Assembly (NCBI GenBank): GCA_963580455.1
Contig: OY756958.1
Location: 3,236,501 to 3,300,500, forward strand
DNA length: 64,000 nt
From: Euonymus europaeus
Lineage: Eukaryota; Streptophyta; Magnoliopsida; Celastrales; Celastraceae
Direction: 5' to 3'
Both the position numbers and the translations under genes were made by a program. Under the pieces are notes generated by a model. The model was not told the DNA's origin, did no database searches, and saw nothing but the letters and a program-made list of their open reading frames with translations. Positions 1-9,070 of the stretch are shown piece after piece. Positions within the stretch are counted from its first letter, which is position 1, and each line of letters begins with the position of its first letter.

Positions 1-195
1 TCGTCTGCGAAAACTGATTGTAAAGCTAGGTTGAATGTCATTTTAGACAAGATGAGTGCCAAATATGTAGTGAATGAGTTTGTAGAGGAACATAATCATA
101 AGTTACAATCTACATCAAGTATTCACATGTTGAGATCACATAAAGAGCTCAGTATGGCACAGACATTTGCCTTTGGATCGGCTTCCGATTTTTGA
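1..195 (+). pseudogene. FAR1/FHY3-type DNA-binding domain fragment
   Basis: The plus frame is open from the window edge to a TGA at 193-195. It reads CKARLNVIL, then YVVNEFVEEHNHKL, the Cys...His-Asn-His pattern of the FAR1 DNA-binding (WRKY-GCM1-like) domain found in FAR1-related proteins and MULE transposases. Only the C-terminal half of that domain is inside the window, and the frame stops 22 codons after the LRSHKELS segment, with no MULE transposase core following. It may be the end of a decayed FAR1-related gene, of a MULE, or one exon of a gene starting outside the window. Family assignment is from motif memory. Confidence 0.6.
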
Positions 196-647
196 CAGAT
201 GTTAATAGGTGTATCTATTTTTTTTAAAAAAAGAAAAACTAAATATAATACATTTTTGTTGTTCATATTAATAGAATAACTTTCTATTTTAGATGCTGAG
301 AATATTATGTATCGAAAACATTTTCATTTTTCTAGACAAACGACAACTCTCTCCTAAGTCCATGATTTTCAAATTTTAGTAGATACTTGGGCCTCTTGAC
401 CCAACTAAAACTGCCGGTGGCCCAAAGCATTTACAGCCACAAGCCCAACCCAAGATTCTAAAACAAGACTTGCGCTCTAATCTAGTAATCTCTCTGATTT
501 TTTTCCTATAGAAAAGAAAAAGAACTAGAAGTAAGCAGTTTTCCCATAACATGAAAGATCTGAGCAACTGGGCGAAACATTCGGGCTATTCAGAATTCAA
601 AACAACGGTAAAGTTTTTTTCCTTACTTTTGTCGCATACAGTTCCGG
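196..647. other. AT-rich spacer without recognisable gene
   Basis: No coding exon, repeat or RNA gene is recognised here. The short open frames in this stretch show no family motif. Confidence 0.4.
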
Positions 648-930
648 ACTCTTAACGGCTATAAATCTCACAAAGGCGTTGAAATTCAATCGGAGGATAC
701 AGAAATCGGAGGATACAGAATTGAAACAAAATCAGACCGTTGCAAACGAATCGTCCGCACCTCAGATCTACAAAGAGATCATTCTCTGGCTCCTCCTAGA
801 CTCTAACGGTTATAAATTTCTGAAAGGCGTCGGAGGATACAAAATTGAAACAAAAGCAGACCGTTACAAGAGGATCGTCCCGACCTCACCTCAGATCTAT
901 AAATAGACCATTGTCTAGCTCCTGTCTCCC
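648..930 (+). repeat. Tandemly duplicated promoter-like module ending in a TATA box
   Basis: Two diverged copies lie head to tail, about 648-795 and 799-930. Each contains in order: an AACGGCTATAAAT-like segment, GGCGT, CGGAGGATACA, ATTGAAACAAAA, GCAGACCGTT or CAGACCGTT, a GATCGTCC-like segment, CCTCAGATCTA, and a run ending in CTAGCTCCTGTC or a similar sequence. The second copy ends with TATAAATAGA at about 898-907, a good plant TATA box, and is followed by a leader-like sequence rich in GAGAGA. The arrangement resembles a core promoter reduplicated by tandem duplication. No intact coding region starts directly downstream. Confidence 0.55.
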
Positions 931-2560
931 AGTTCATTTGGCTGAAACAAAAAAGAGAGAGTGGGTTTCAGAGTTTCAAAGAGAGAGATGGTTATTTGCA
1001 TGCAATACGCTCACTTTTCTGGATTCGAGTGCAAATTCTGATTTCTTCTTGCGTCAACGAAGGCGAGACCTTATCAATCGGTCACGATTTGGGATCGTAC
1101 GTCGAAGCCTCTCACACTCGCACCGCCGCTAACACTTCAAGGTTCTGCTCTTTCTCTAATTACATTTGTTTTTGTGAGATCGATGAGTCTAGATTTCATG
1201 TCATAATGTTCTCTCTATTTATTTTTTTTTCTTCTTCTGTACAATCTATTGTTTCAAGAGTCGAATTAGTTGAAAGGATAATTGAAATCTACTTAAAGTT
1301 TCAGATGTTCATCTAGTGAATTTGAATTTTAGTTCAGAGTCTTCTGACTTTGGCATAGCCGAAGGTTGTTTCTAGAGTTAAAAAGTCCATATACACTGAA
1401 TCTTCTTTTGATTGGTAGTTTTTGCATCAAGTTCACAGTTAAGTGTAAAGTTTAGTTTCTATTGCAAAATCAATGGATGCTTTCTAGGCTTCGTGATTTC
1501 ATTAACAATGTTCACATAATGATTTTCTGAACATTGGATAGTTGATGTGTATTTATCATGTTTGTTGTCCCCATTTATTGCGGACTTTTTATGTATGTAC
1601 ATTTTTATTGAAAAGTTGAATATAATTCTTTTTTTACTAATTATTACGTAAGTGATAAATTATCTTGGGGATTTTTGAAGGTTTTGTGCTGTTTTTGTGT
1701 ATGCACATTATTGCTTGATATTTTATTTTCTGACTCTCTGTCTTATTCTCTTTTAAATGCACAAGGCTTCTGTTAAGTATATGTGATTATTTGATTATTT
1801 ATGTGGCTGTGAGTGAATCATAACAAAAACTGTTTTTGCCTTGTCAAAAATTCACAACTCAAATAATTATGTGAGTGATCATCTTCCTTTTTCTTTCTTT
1901 TTCTTGTGTTATGTATGCTTGACCAAGTTACTAAGCTTGGTGGCGTAATTTGTAAGTTCAGGACATGGTCAAGAGATTCAATCTTCCATGAGGAAGTAAG
2001 CTTTTATTCAGTATGTGTAATGTTGTGGTCATCCAGAATCTGCTAGGAGGTATTTGTAGTTTCTATCAGATCTTGAGGGAAAAGTGTTGATAAATTTATA
2101 CCGTCTGCTATTTCATATATGATTACGGGCCGAACAAAAATAAAATACTTTTTCTTAGTAAGTGTAATCCGTTGGACATAGATCCAATTTTGAATTTTTT
2201 TTTTGATTCCTTCGATTTTTTTTTACCATTCCTGGTGGTATCAAGATCCCGGGTCGGGAGATATTATCTGTCTCTCCAGGAAAATGGATATCTCCCGAAA
2301 AGATTTTAAGTTCAATCTCTTTTTTTTTTCTCCACTCGGACTAAGCTGCCTACTCAGCTTCTTGTATTTAAAGCAATTCGTGTATCCACTCTAATGATAC
2401 TATTGTTCCGTACCATTATGGAAGAAGATTCAGGTAAAGCTTAAGTCACAGAGTTCGAATATACTCTTCGCAATTTCCATTGTTAGATTACCTTTTTTTG
2501 TTTGTTTATATCAAATTTAGGAACCAATATAATTTCTCCTCTGAATGCACAAGCAGCACA
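931..2560. other. Leader or intron-like AT-rich sequence, no intact gene
   Basis: Sequence downstream of the TATA-like module is T-rich and intron-like. The first ATG frames are short (the ATG at 988 reaches a stop after 14 codons). Nothing protein-like is recognisable up to the pyrimidine repeat at 2.8 kb. Confidence 0.35.
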
Positions 2561-2569
2561 GTTATGGAG

Positions 2570-3325
2570 TAATAAAAAAGGTATATGCTGTTTTTTTTTC
2601 CTGCCTTTGAAAAGGTATATGCTGATTTTTTTTTTCCTGCCTTTGAAATCTTCTTTATGTTATTTACATCCTTGGTGCTCTGTAATTTACTTTTATTATT
2701 ATTCATTGCAGAATACAAGAAGATGATTGACAAGTTGTACAAGCTTCTTAATGGATAAGTGGAAAAAAAGAATGTACCAACGAGTTGAAAGGATAATTGT
2801 CCCTCCCCCCAATCTTGAAAATAATTGTCCCTCCCCCCTCAATCTTGAGCATCATTGTCCCTGCCCCCTATCAAACTTGAGGATCATTGTCTTCCCTCCC
2901 CCCTTCTCTAGCCCTTGGATCATTGTCCCTCCCCTAAGGATCAATGTCTCTGCCACTTGATCTTACTAGAGTTACAAAGGAGTTGAATATTGGATCTTTC
3001 TCAATTTGGTATCCAATAACCACAATTGTCCCTCCCTTTCTCAAACTTGAGGATCGTTGTCCCTCCCCCCTCTCGAACTTGAGGATCACTGTCCCTCCCC
3101 CTTGATATTGAGCATCATTGTCCCTCTCCTTCAAGATCATTGTCCCTTCCATTCTCAAACTTGAGGATTGTTATCTCTTTTTAATGCATAAGTGGGAAAA
3201 AGAATGTACCAACCAGGATAATTATCCCTCCCTCCTCAATCTTGAGCATAATTGTAATTGTCCCTCCTCCTTCTCAAACTTGTGTTTCAATGTCCCTCCC
3301 CCTTGATCTTGAGTGATAAGAGTTA
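2570..3325. repeat. Pyrimidine-rich minisatellite block 1 with conserved leader
   Basis: About 15 imperfect copies of a 25-35 bp unit, with core AGGATCATTGTCCCTCCCCC and variants ending CTTGAG, fill 2795-3310. The unit is strongly C+T on the plus strand and G+A on the minus strand. A non-repetitive leader at 2580-2790 (GTATATGCTG ... AAGTTGTACAAGCTTC ... GTACCAAC) recurs at 8615-8785. The internal segment 'TCTCAATTTGGTATCC' recurs in blocks 2 and 3. So the unit moves or duplicates with its flanks and is not a simple satellite on its own. Confidence 0.75.
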
Positions 3326-3504
3326 TTATTGGATCTAAACTCAGCATGCATGCAAAGTGTTCAAATCTTCACAATGCATTCAATGTGTTTGAAAAGTTCT
3401 TGTAATGTAGTTCCTACATCATGTCTGTTGAATAAGCAACTTGTAGAGGTTTTGTATATCAATAGGTTTGTATATCAAGGCTATTTATATATTACAATAA
3501 ATAA

Positions 3505-4058
3505 TATATTGGGAGCCTGTGCAAAAATAGCATCTCTAAAAAAAAGTGGTTTACTACTTCAGGCTCTTGTTGTGAATGATTGATTGACATGTACACAAAG
3601 TGTGGATCCCTTGAAAGTGCCCAAAATCTTTTTGATTTTGTATTTAATCTTGATGTTGTTTCATGGAGTAGTTTAATCATTGGGTGTGCCCTGTTTGAAT
3701 ACGAAGAAGCAGCTCTGAATCTTTTTGGGATGATGAGAAGTTCGGATTTGAAGCCAAATGAAGTGACATTGCTAGGTGTGCTTATTGCCTACAGTCATGT
3801 TGGACTGGTCGAAGATGGTTGACAGTTGTGCAGGACCATGGGAGCTGAATATGTGATTGGACCATGGGAGCTGAATATGTGATTGTGCCAACTAGAGAAC
3901 ACTGCTTTTTTATGGTGGATTTGCTTGCTCGTGCTGGACTTTTATATGAAGCAAAGAGTTTAATCAATGAAATGACATGCGATTCCGAATATAGCGTGTG
4001 GAGAATTTACTTGCTGAGTGTAAAAGTTGTGGAAATGTTGATATTGGAAAACTGCTGA
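3505..4058 (+). pseudogene. Pentatricopeptide-repeat (PPR, E-type) pseudogene
   Basis: Three successive reading frames carry PPR signatures. They are LGACAKIASLK near 3512, then MYTKCGSLESAQNLFD and VVSWSSLIIG at 3588-3680, LKPNEVTLLGVLIAYSHVG at about 3750-3810, and FMVDLLARAGLLYEAKSLI at 3910-3965. Together these match the PLS repeats and E domain of plant organelle-type PPR proteins. The frame is broken by a TGA and a shift near 3580, and by a 26-bp tandem duplication (3833-3858 and 3859-3884) which shifts frame. The DYW or full E+ tail is absent and the last frame ends at 4058. The gene is clearly dead, and only the C-terminal third of a normal PPR protein is present. Confidence 0.85.
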
Positions 4059-4919
4059 TAAATTTTATGAAAATCAGCCCTATCAATTCTGCTGCTCAGG
4101 TAATTGTCCTAATTTTCATGATTTGTATGGCGAAGTTTTAAAATGGTTCCTTTTTTACCTGTAATTGGGGCACATTGGAGCACTGTCTGTCGCGCTGATG
4201 ATATAAAGCTTCTACTTCGTTTTATGATTTTATGCCTATATGATCTTCTATTTGCCAGTGGTGTACGTGGGATCTATAAACGACATCTTTTTGCAGCGAG
4301 TTCTGGGTATTGTCGTGTGCTCTCTGCTGCCTTATTGACTCATTATGTTGTTCGTTCTTCTTCCCTGCTTTTGTGAGTTTGTAATTCGGTGAGTTTGGTT
4401 TTATTGTTCTTTTGTTCCATTTTTGCTCCATGGGTTTTGTCTTTTAATTCTTTTGTCCCTTTAAGACTTGAACTTTTGTTACTGTAACGCAGAGTGGAAT
4501 GGAATTCGACTGTGTAGTTAATGGATGGTTTTCTGTGTTTGAGCGCTGGATTTTAATTGCGTTTACTATCTTAGATTTGAGAGGCTTGGATTTAGTTGTG
4601 CTCACCAGTTATTCTTCTGACTGCAATTTGATGTTTTTCTCTCTTTTTCTGCTCTAATTGCAGATGATGCTCTCTTGCTATCAAATTCTGATAACTGGTT
4701 GAGTCAAATTCTCAGGTAATATGCTCATCCCCTCTAACAGAATCGTTGCAAAAACAAATTTAGTTCTTCTTTGATGTGATTACTCTCTCTTCCATATACA
4801 AAAAATAGCATGCAATATTTTTTTCCCTGGATGTTCAATTTATAGTTTCATCAACAATAACACTGGACAAGCTTTTTTTTTCATGATAAGAACTCAGGAT
4901 ATTGAACACCGTGGTTTAG
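4059..4919. other. Spacer between gene fragments
   Basis: T-rich sequence with no recognised exon. Several stretches look intronic (TTTTCTGCTCTAATTGCAG at 4645-4663 is a good 3' splice site), consistent with captured or decayed gene pieces. Confidence 0.3.
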
Positions 4920-5078
4920 ATATTGAAGTTCCTAAATGTGCCTTTTGAAGCCATACATGTACTTGAAAATGAAATGCTTAGTCAGGGGATGAAGAAGGAG
5001 TACTCCAATTGGCCATTGTTTTCTCAGCTCTACATTGAAGGGGCCTCTTACGGTTTCAACAATCTCTCCTCTTTTGCG
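4920..5078 (+). pseudogene. Monothiol glutaredoxin (GRXS14-like) exon fragment
   Basis: A 53-codon open exon sits between a TTTAG acceptor and a GTATGT donor. It reads LNVPFEAIHVLENEML, then EYSNWPLFSQLYIEG, which closely follows the C-terminal half of plastid monothiol glutaredoxin S14 (known pattern: LNVPFE.V..LENEML, EYSNWP.FPQLYI.GE). The glutathione-binding GGCD segment is replaced by a GFNN-like sequence, and a residue is inserted before EYSNW. The CGFS active-site exon is not visible upstream, and no downstream exon is recognised. It is therefore a relict or captured exon, not a working redox protein. Confidence 0.75.
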
Positions 5079-7487
5079 GTATGTACATCTAAGTTGTACT
5101 GTTGTAGTCTTTTATAGCTACAATACTGGTTCTGCATTCCATTTGCTTTCTTATTAGAAGCTCTAAATTATCAATGCCCTTTGGAGTTTAGCTTGAATAT
5201 CGTGTGGTTTATATTATTCTTAATATTAAGCTGACACAAAAGACTACAACTTAATAACGTGTTGACAAATATTAAAGCAGTACTTGACTTAATATTCTGG
5301 TTTTCAGATTGTTAGATGCATCAAGAATGTGGCTGTCTCTTTCCTGAGTTCCTTTTGTTTTGACTTTAACACAAAGGCATATAGGATCTAGGAAAATGCA
5401 GTGCAATTGATGAAGCTCCATTGTTACTCCTCCTCCCTTTCTATGGTTGCTTTAAATAATGTACCTTATCATTTTATATAATCTCTCAGCGCGCCATTAC
5501 CCATGAGCTCTTCTCCATACTTGTAAGCTCTATCATTTATGTTTTCCATTCATATAGAATCCATGTTAAGCAGTTATTCCATTTATTTTCTTCATAAGCA
5601 TTCTATATCCTTGAAGTTTAAGATATTGTTTATTTCAAATGCCTATATTATTCCATGATTTAGCTTATTTAGTTACTCGACAGCTTTTTTTGCATTATGG
5701 CCAATATTTTGTACAGGCTTCAGAAACTAATCACCACCTTACCAAAGATCCAAGGTTTTCAACTCGATAATAGTCTATTTTCTTTATATTGTCCAAACTG
5801 TTCACATATAAGGGAGGCCATGCTTTGCTAAGTCCAGTATGAAAGTCAATATTGGGTGCTTGGGACCATAGAGTGGATTGATTCTTGATTAAGCTAAACT
5901 CTACTTGTACAGTACTTAATTACATGGAACTTGAAAATTGTAGCTTCAACTTGTGGGCTAGAGCCAAGGATTCTTCATGATAACAATTGTCTGCTATTTG
6001 TGGGTTATCCAAAGTGTTGTTTGAACTTTGAAGATTTGGAGGTCAACCGTTGCATTGTGGACGACATAAATATACTCATTAATTTGTTAGTCTTCTTTGT
6101 TGGTTAGCAGCAAAATTAATAATTAATTTCGGGAATATCATGGTTGCCAGCGATGCTTGGTTATCATTAGTTGGGTGCACCAGCAGAAACATTTGTTAGT
6201 AATTATTCTGCCAATATCTTTGTCTCTCTCCAAGAAAATGTCCTGCTATCAGTATTATACATGAGCTAATCTTGGCTGCCATATTTTTGTGCCTAGGTGA
6301 AGCACAGTTCCTCAATCTCACTAGTTCGGACAAACAACAACCCCACATCAACATTGAGTCGAAGACGTGGAAAGCATTGACGTTTTGCACTTGGATCCTG
6401 GTTTGACATCATTAATCAAAAGCTAAATGCTAAGGTTGGTTTATATGATAAGTTTCTTTGATTTTTTCGAGCTCTTCAAATTTTGCTCTTTTCTATTTAG
6501 CAAACTTCCATTTTATTCCTTAGATATTGTCTATATTACTTTGAAGGAATCAATGCATATGTATTTGTTATTATTGTATTGTAATAGTAGATGAAAAGCT
6601 TCTAGTATCTAATAATAATTTCCAGGGATAGATGACTTGCTTCTTTAACGTTGTTCTCTTTGTTAATGTGAAATTATAACATGGTAAGCTCAAACCAGTT
6701 GATGCCATGTCCTTCTATTACAACTCTTCAATCATCCTTGCATCCATTTAATTTATAACCGAGTTCGTATCCTTCTGCCATGTTACGTGAGTTATCCTTG
6801 GTTCGTTTATTTTGTGTGGATGTCTTGGTTAGTATAGATGTTACTGGAAAGACTATGATTGATCGAACCAGTGTTATGTAGGATACCAAAGCCTGCTGTT
6901 GGCTGTATTGCCTCAATAGCTCCAGCGCTTAGCCAACTACTTCATCTGATCAGCTTCTTTTAGACATTTCAGGTTGGCCTTCTATTATCCCTTTTTAAAA
7001 TAATTCTTGACCATTTTTCTTTGGGTAGTTGTTCAGTGTTTGAACCCATAATATTCAAGTTGTTACTACTTCATTTCGTAACTGGTTTAAGCCTTACTTC
7101 AGGCCATGTAAGCTTTGTTTACTCTTCCTTCCATGTTCTTCATTTCACATATGAGAACGGCCATGGCTTTGCTGTAAGTGTAACAGGTGGTTTATTTTTT
7201 ACCTTATTAGTTAGGTCACTTTCAGTTTTGTGTAGCTTGACATTATCATTCTCAAGTAGCGTTAGCTTTGAACGTCTTGCCTACTTTGTTCTCTTAGTTA
7301 ATGTGAGAGCTATATGCTGAATTATTCTTCTGGTGACAATAAGTCGCTTACAACCCTGTAAGAAAAACTGTTAATCTTGCTCAGGGTTTTTCTTTTCTAA
7401 TTTCTTGGGATGAAAATTCTCACTTATAAAAGTTGGAGACAGTGGAAAATGTGTTCATGTCTTTCTTGCTTTAGTGGCTTTTAAATT
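5079..7487. other. T-rich spacer, no intact gene
   Basis: No convincing exon is found. Repeated phrases such as CAATCATCCTTG ... CCATTTTA occur at about 6730 and 7855, suggesting internal duplication. The frames of 60-100 codons in this interval are low-complexity hydrophobic or lack family motifs. Confidence 0.3.
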
Positions 7488-7544
7488 ATGGAGGCTATGA
7501 ACATGCAAATGGAAGTTCAAAAGCAGCTGCATGAACAGATTGAG
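7488..7544 (+). pseudogene. MYB-CC (PHR1-like) LHEQ-motif exon fragment
   Basis: The frame reads MEAMNMQMEVQKQLHEQIE, which matches the coiled-coil/LHEQLE motif of MYB-CC transcription factors (known pattern EALRMQMEVQKRLHEQLE). In those genes an intron follows directly after this glutamate. Here the same position is followed by GCAAGA, a GC rather than GT donor. Upstream, the frame has a stop just before the ATG, and no MYB domain is present. It is probably a captured or decayed exon. It is short, so the call rests on one 19-residue motif. Confidence 0.65.
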
Positions 7545-8534
7545 GCAAGAGCCCCCTTTTGTTCACCAATAGTTGTAATTTACTTACAATAATTCTGCAT
7601 GTGCTCTTCAATTTGAGCATTCTGTCCGTGATCCTTCGTTACTAGATTTCCTTGGTTGGCTCTTCTGATTATATTATTCAACCACCAACGCACGAATTAA
7701 CTTTTGGCTCAGCTTATATAAGCTTTTTGTGATTTTTCCAGAACCTCTTCTTTGATTCAGTCAATCATGTTCCAAAAATAGTGGAGAATGGATCCAATTT
7801 GACTATAGTAAGATGACAACAGCTGATAATAAAGACGACTATTACGACTATTCAATCATCCTTGCTTCCATTTTAGTTGTCCTCTGGTTCCTTTTCTTTT
7901 GACATGGTAAGTTATCCTTGGTTATGATTTTGTGTGGATATCTCTTGATCTTCTATTTATTGACTTATAATATTTTTTGTATAATTGTCTAATGCCCACT
8001 TTTGTTTGTGGATATAAAGGTAAGGAAATGTTGCTGCTGGGATGCTTTGAACTCTGAAATATGAACATTGGAAACAAAAAGTTATATCGAAGAAATTGCC
8101 CAATGGACTATTCTTGGGCTGCAGTCCGCACACTTGACATTTGGTAAGCTGTTAAATTATTGCAGAGTATACAGATTTATGTCAATAAGTTGAACCGGTG
8201 GATTGCATTTTTTAAGCATAGACTTGATTTCTAAATTTTTGCTTATCCAATAGGGACTCCACCTAACTTATGCTGCTTTTAAAAGCCTGACTTATTGAAT
8301 GGTGTTGGGGAGTGATTCCAGAAATACTTCTTGATGTGGTTGGGAACTGATTTGAAATGATCGTCAGTGGGTGTGTGCATATCAACAACAGTATACTCGA
8401 TAAATGCAAAATGTCAACATGGATAATTCCTTATTTTTTAAGGAATTAGTAACTGCAACAGTCTTTGCTGGAAGTAAAACACCATCACGAATCATGATCT
8501 TCACTTTTGCAACGGAAAACTCAAAATAAAGAGG
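7545..8534. other. Spacer up to Helitron-like terminus
   Basis: No recognised exon. Short exon-like stretches near 7745-7800 and 8040-8140 have no family motif that I can name. Confidence 0.3.
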
Positions 8535-8562
8535 CCGCAGCATCTCGCGGGCACCGAACTAG
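8534..8562 (+). mobile_element. Helitron-like 3' terminus (hairpin + CTAG|T)
   Basis: A GC-rich hairpin in AT-rich surroundings has stem CCGC (8535-8538) and GCGG (8547-8550) with an 8-base loop. Eight bases later comes CTAG (8559-8562) followed by T. Plant Helitrons end in CTRR preceded by a short GC-rich palindrome and insert between A and T, so this fits as the 3' end of a plus-oriented element. It lies just downstream of the run of unrelated gene fragments. The matching 5' TC end was not located, and no Rep/helicase coding was seen, so any element would be non-autonomous. Confidence 0.55.
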
Positions 8563-8589
8563 TATAAGCTGTTCTCTAAATACATAAGT

Positions 8590-9070
8590 AGCGCAGCAAT
8601 TGAGTAATCAAAAAGGTATATGTTGATGTTTTTTTCCTGCCTTGAAATCCTCTTTTATGTCATTTACATCCTTGTTGCTTTGTAATTTTCTTTTGTTATT
8701 GTTCATTCCAGAATACATGAAGATGGTTGTCAAGTTGTACAAGCTTCCTAATGTATGAGTGGAAAAAAAGAAGGTACCAACCAGTTGGAAAAATGACCCT
8801 CCCCCTCGATATTGAGCATCTCAAACTTGTGGATCATTTTCCGCTCCCCAACTTCGATCTTAAGGATCATTGTCCCTCCCTCAATCTTGAGTTATGAAAG
8901 AGTTGAATATTGGAGATCTTTCTCAATTTGGTATCCCAATAACCACAATTGTCCCTCCCCTGATGTTGAGCATCATTGTCCCTCCCCCTTCTTAAACTTG
9001 AGGATCGTTGTCCCTCCTCGTTCTTGAACTTAGTGATCATTGTCCCGGCCCCTTGATCTTGAGTTATAAA
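8590..9070. repeat. Pyrimidine-rich minisatellite block 2
   Basis: Same leader as block 1 (GTATATGTTGATG ... ACAAGCTTCCTAATG at 8613-8757), then copies of the unit AGGATCATTGTCCCTCC and of its C-rich links from 8790 to 9060. The CTCAATTTGGTATCCCAATA segment is shared with blocks 1 and 3. A further isolated unit lies at 9318-9350. Confidence 0.75.
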
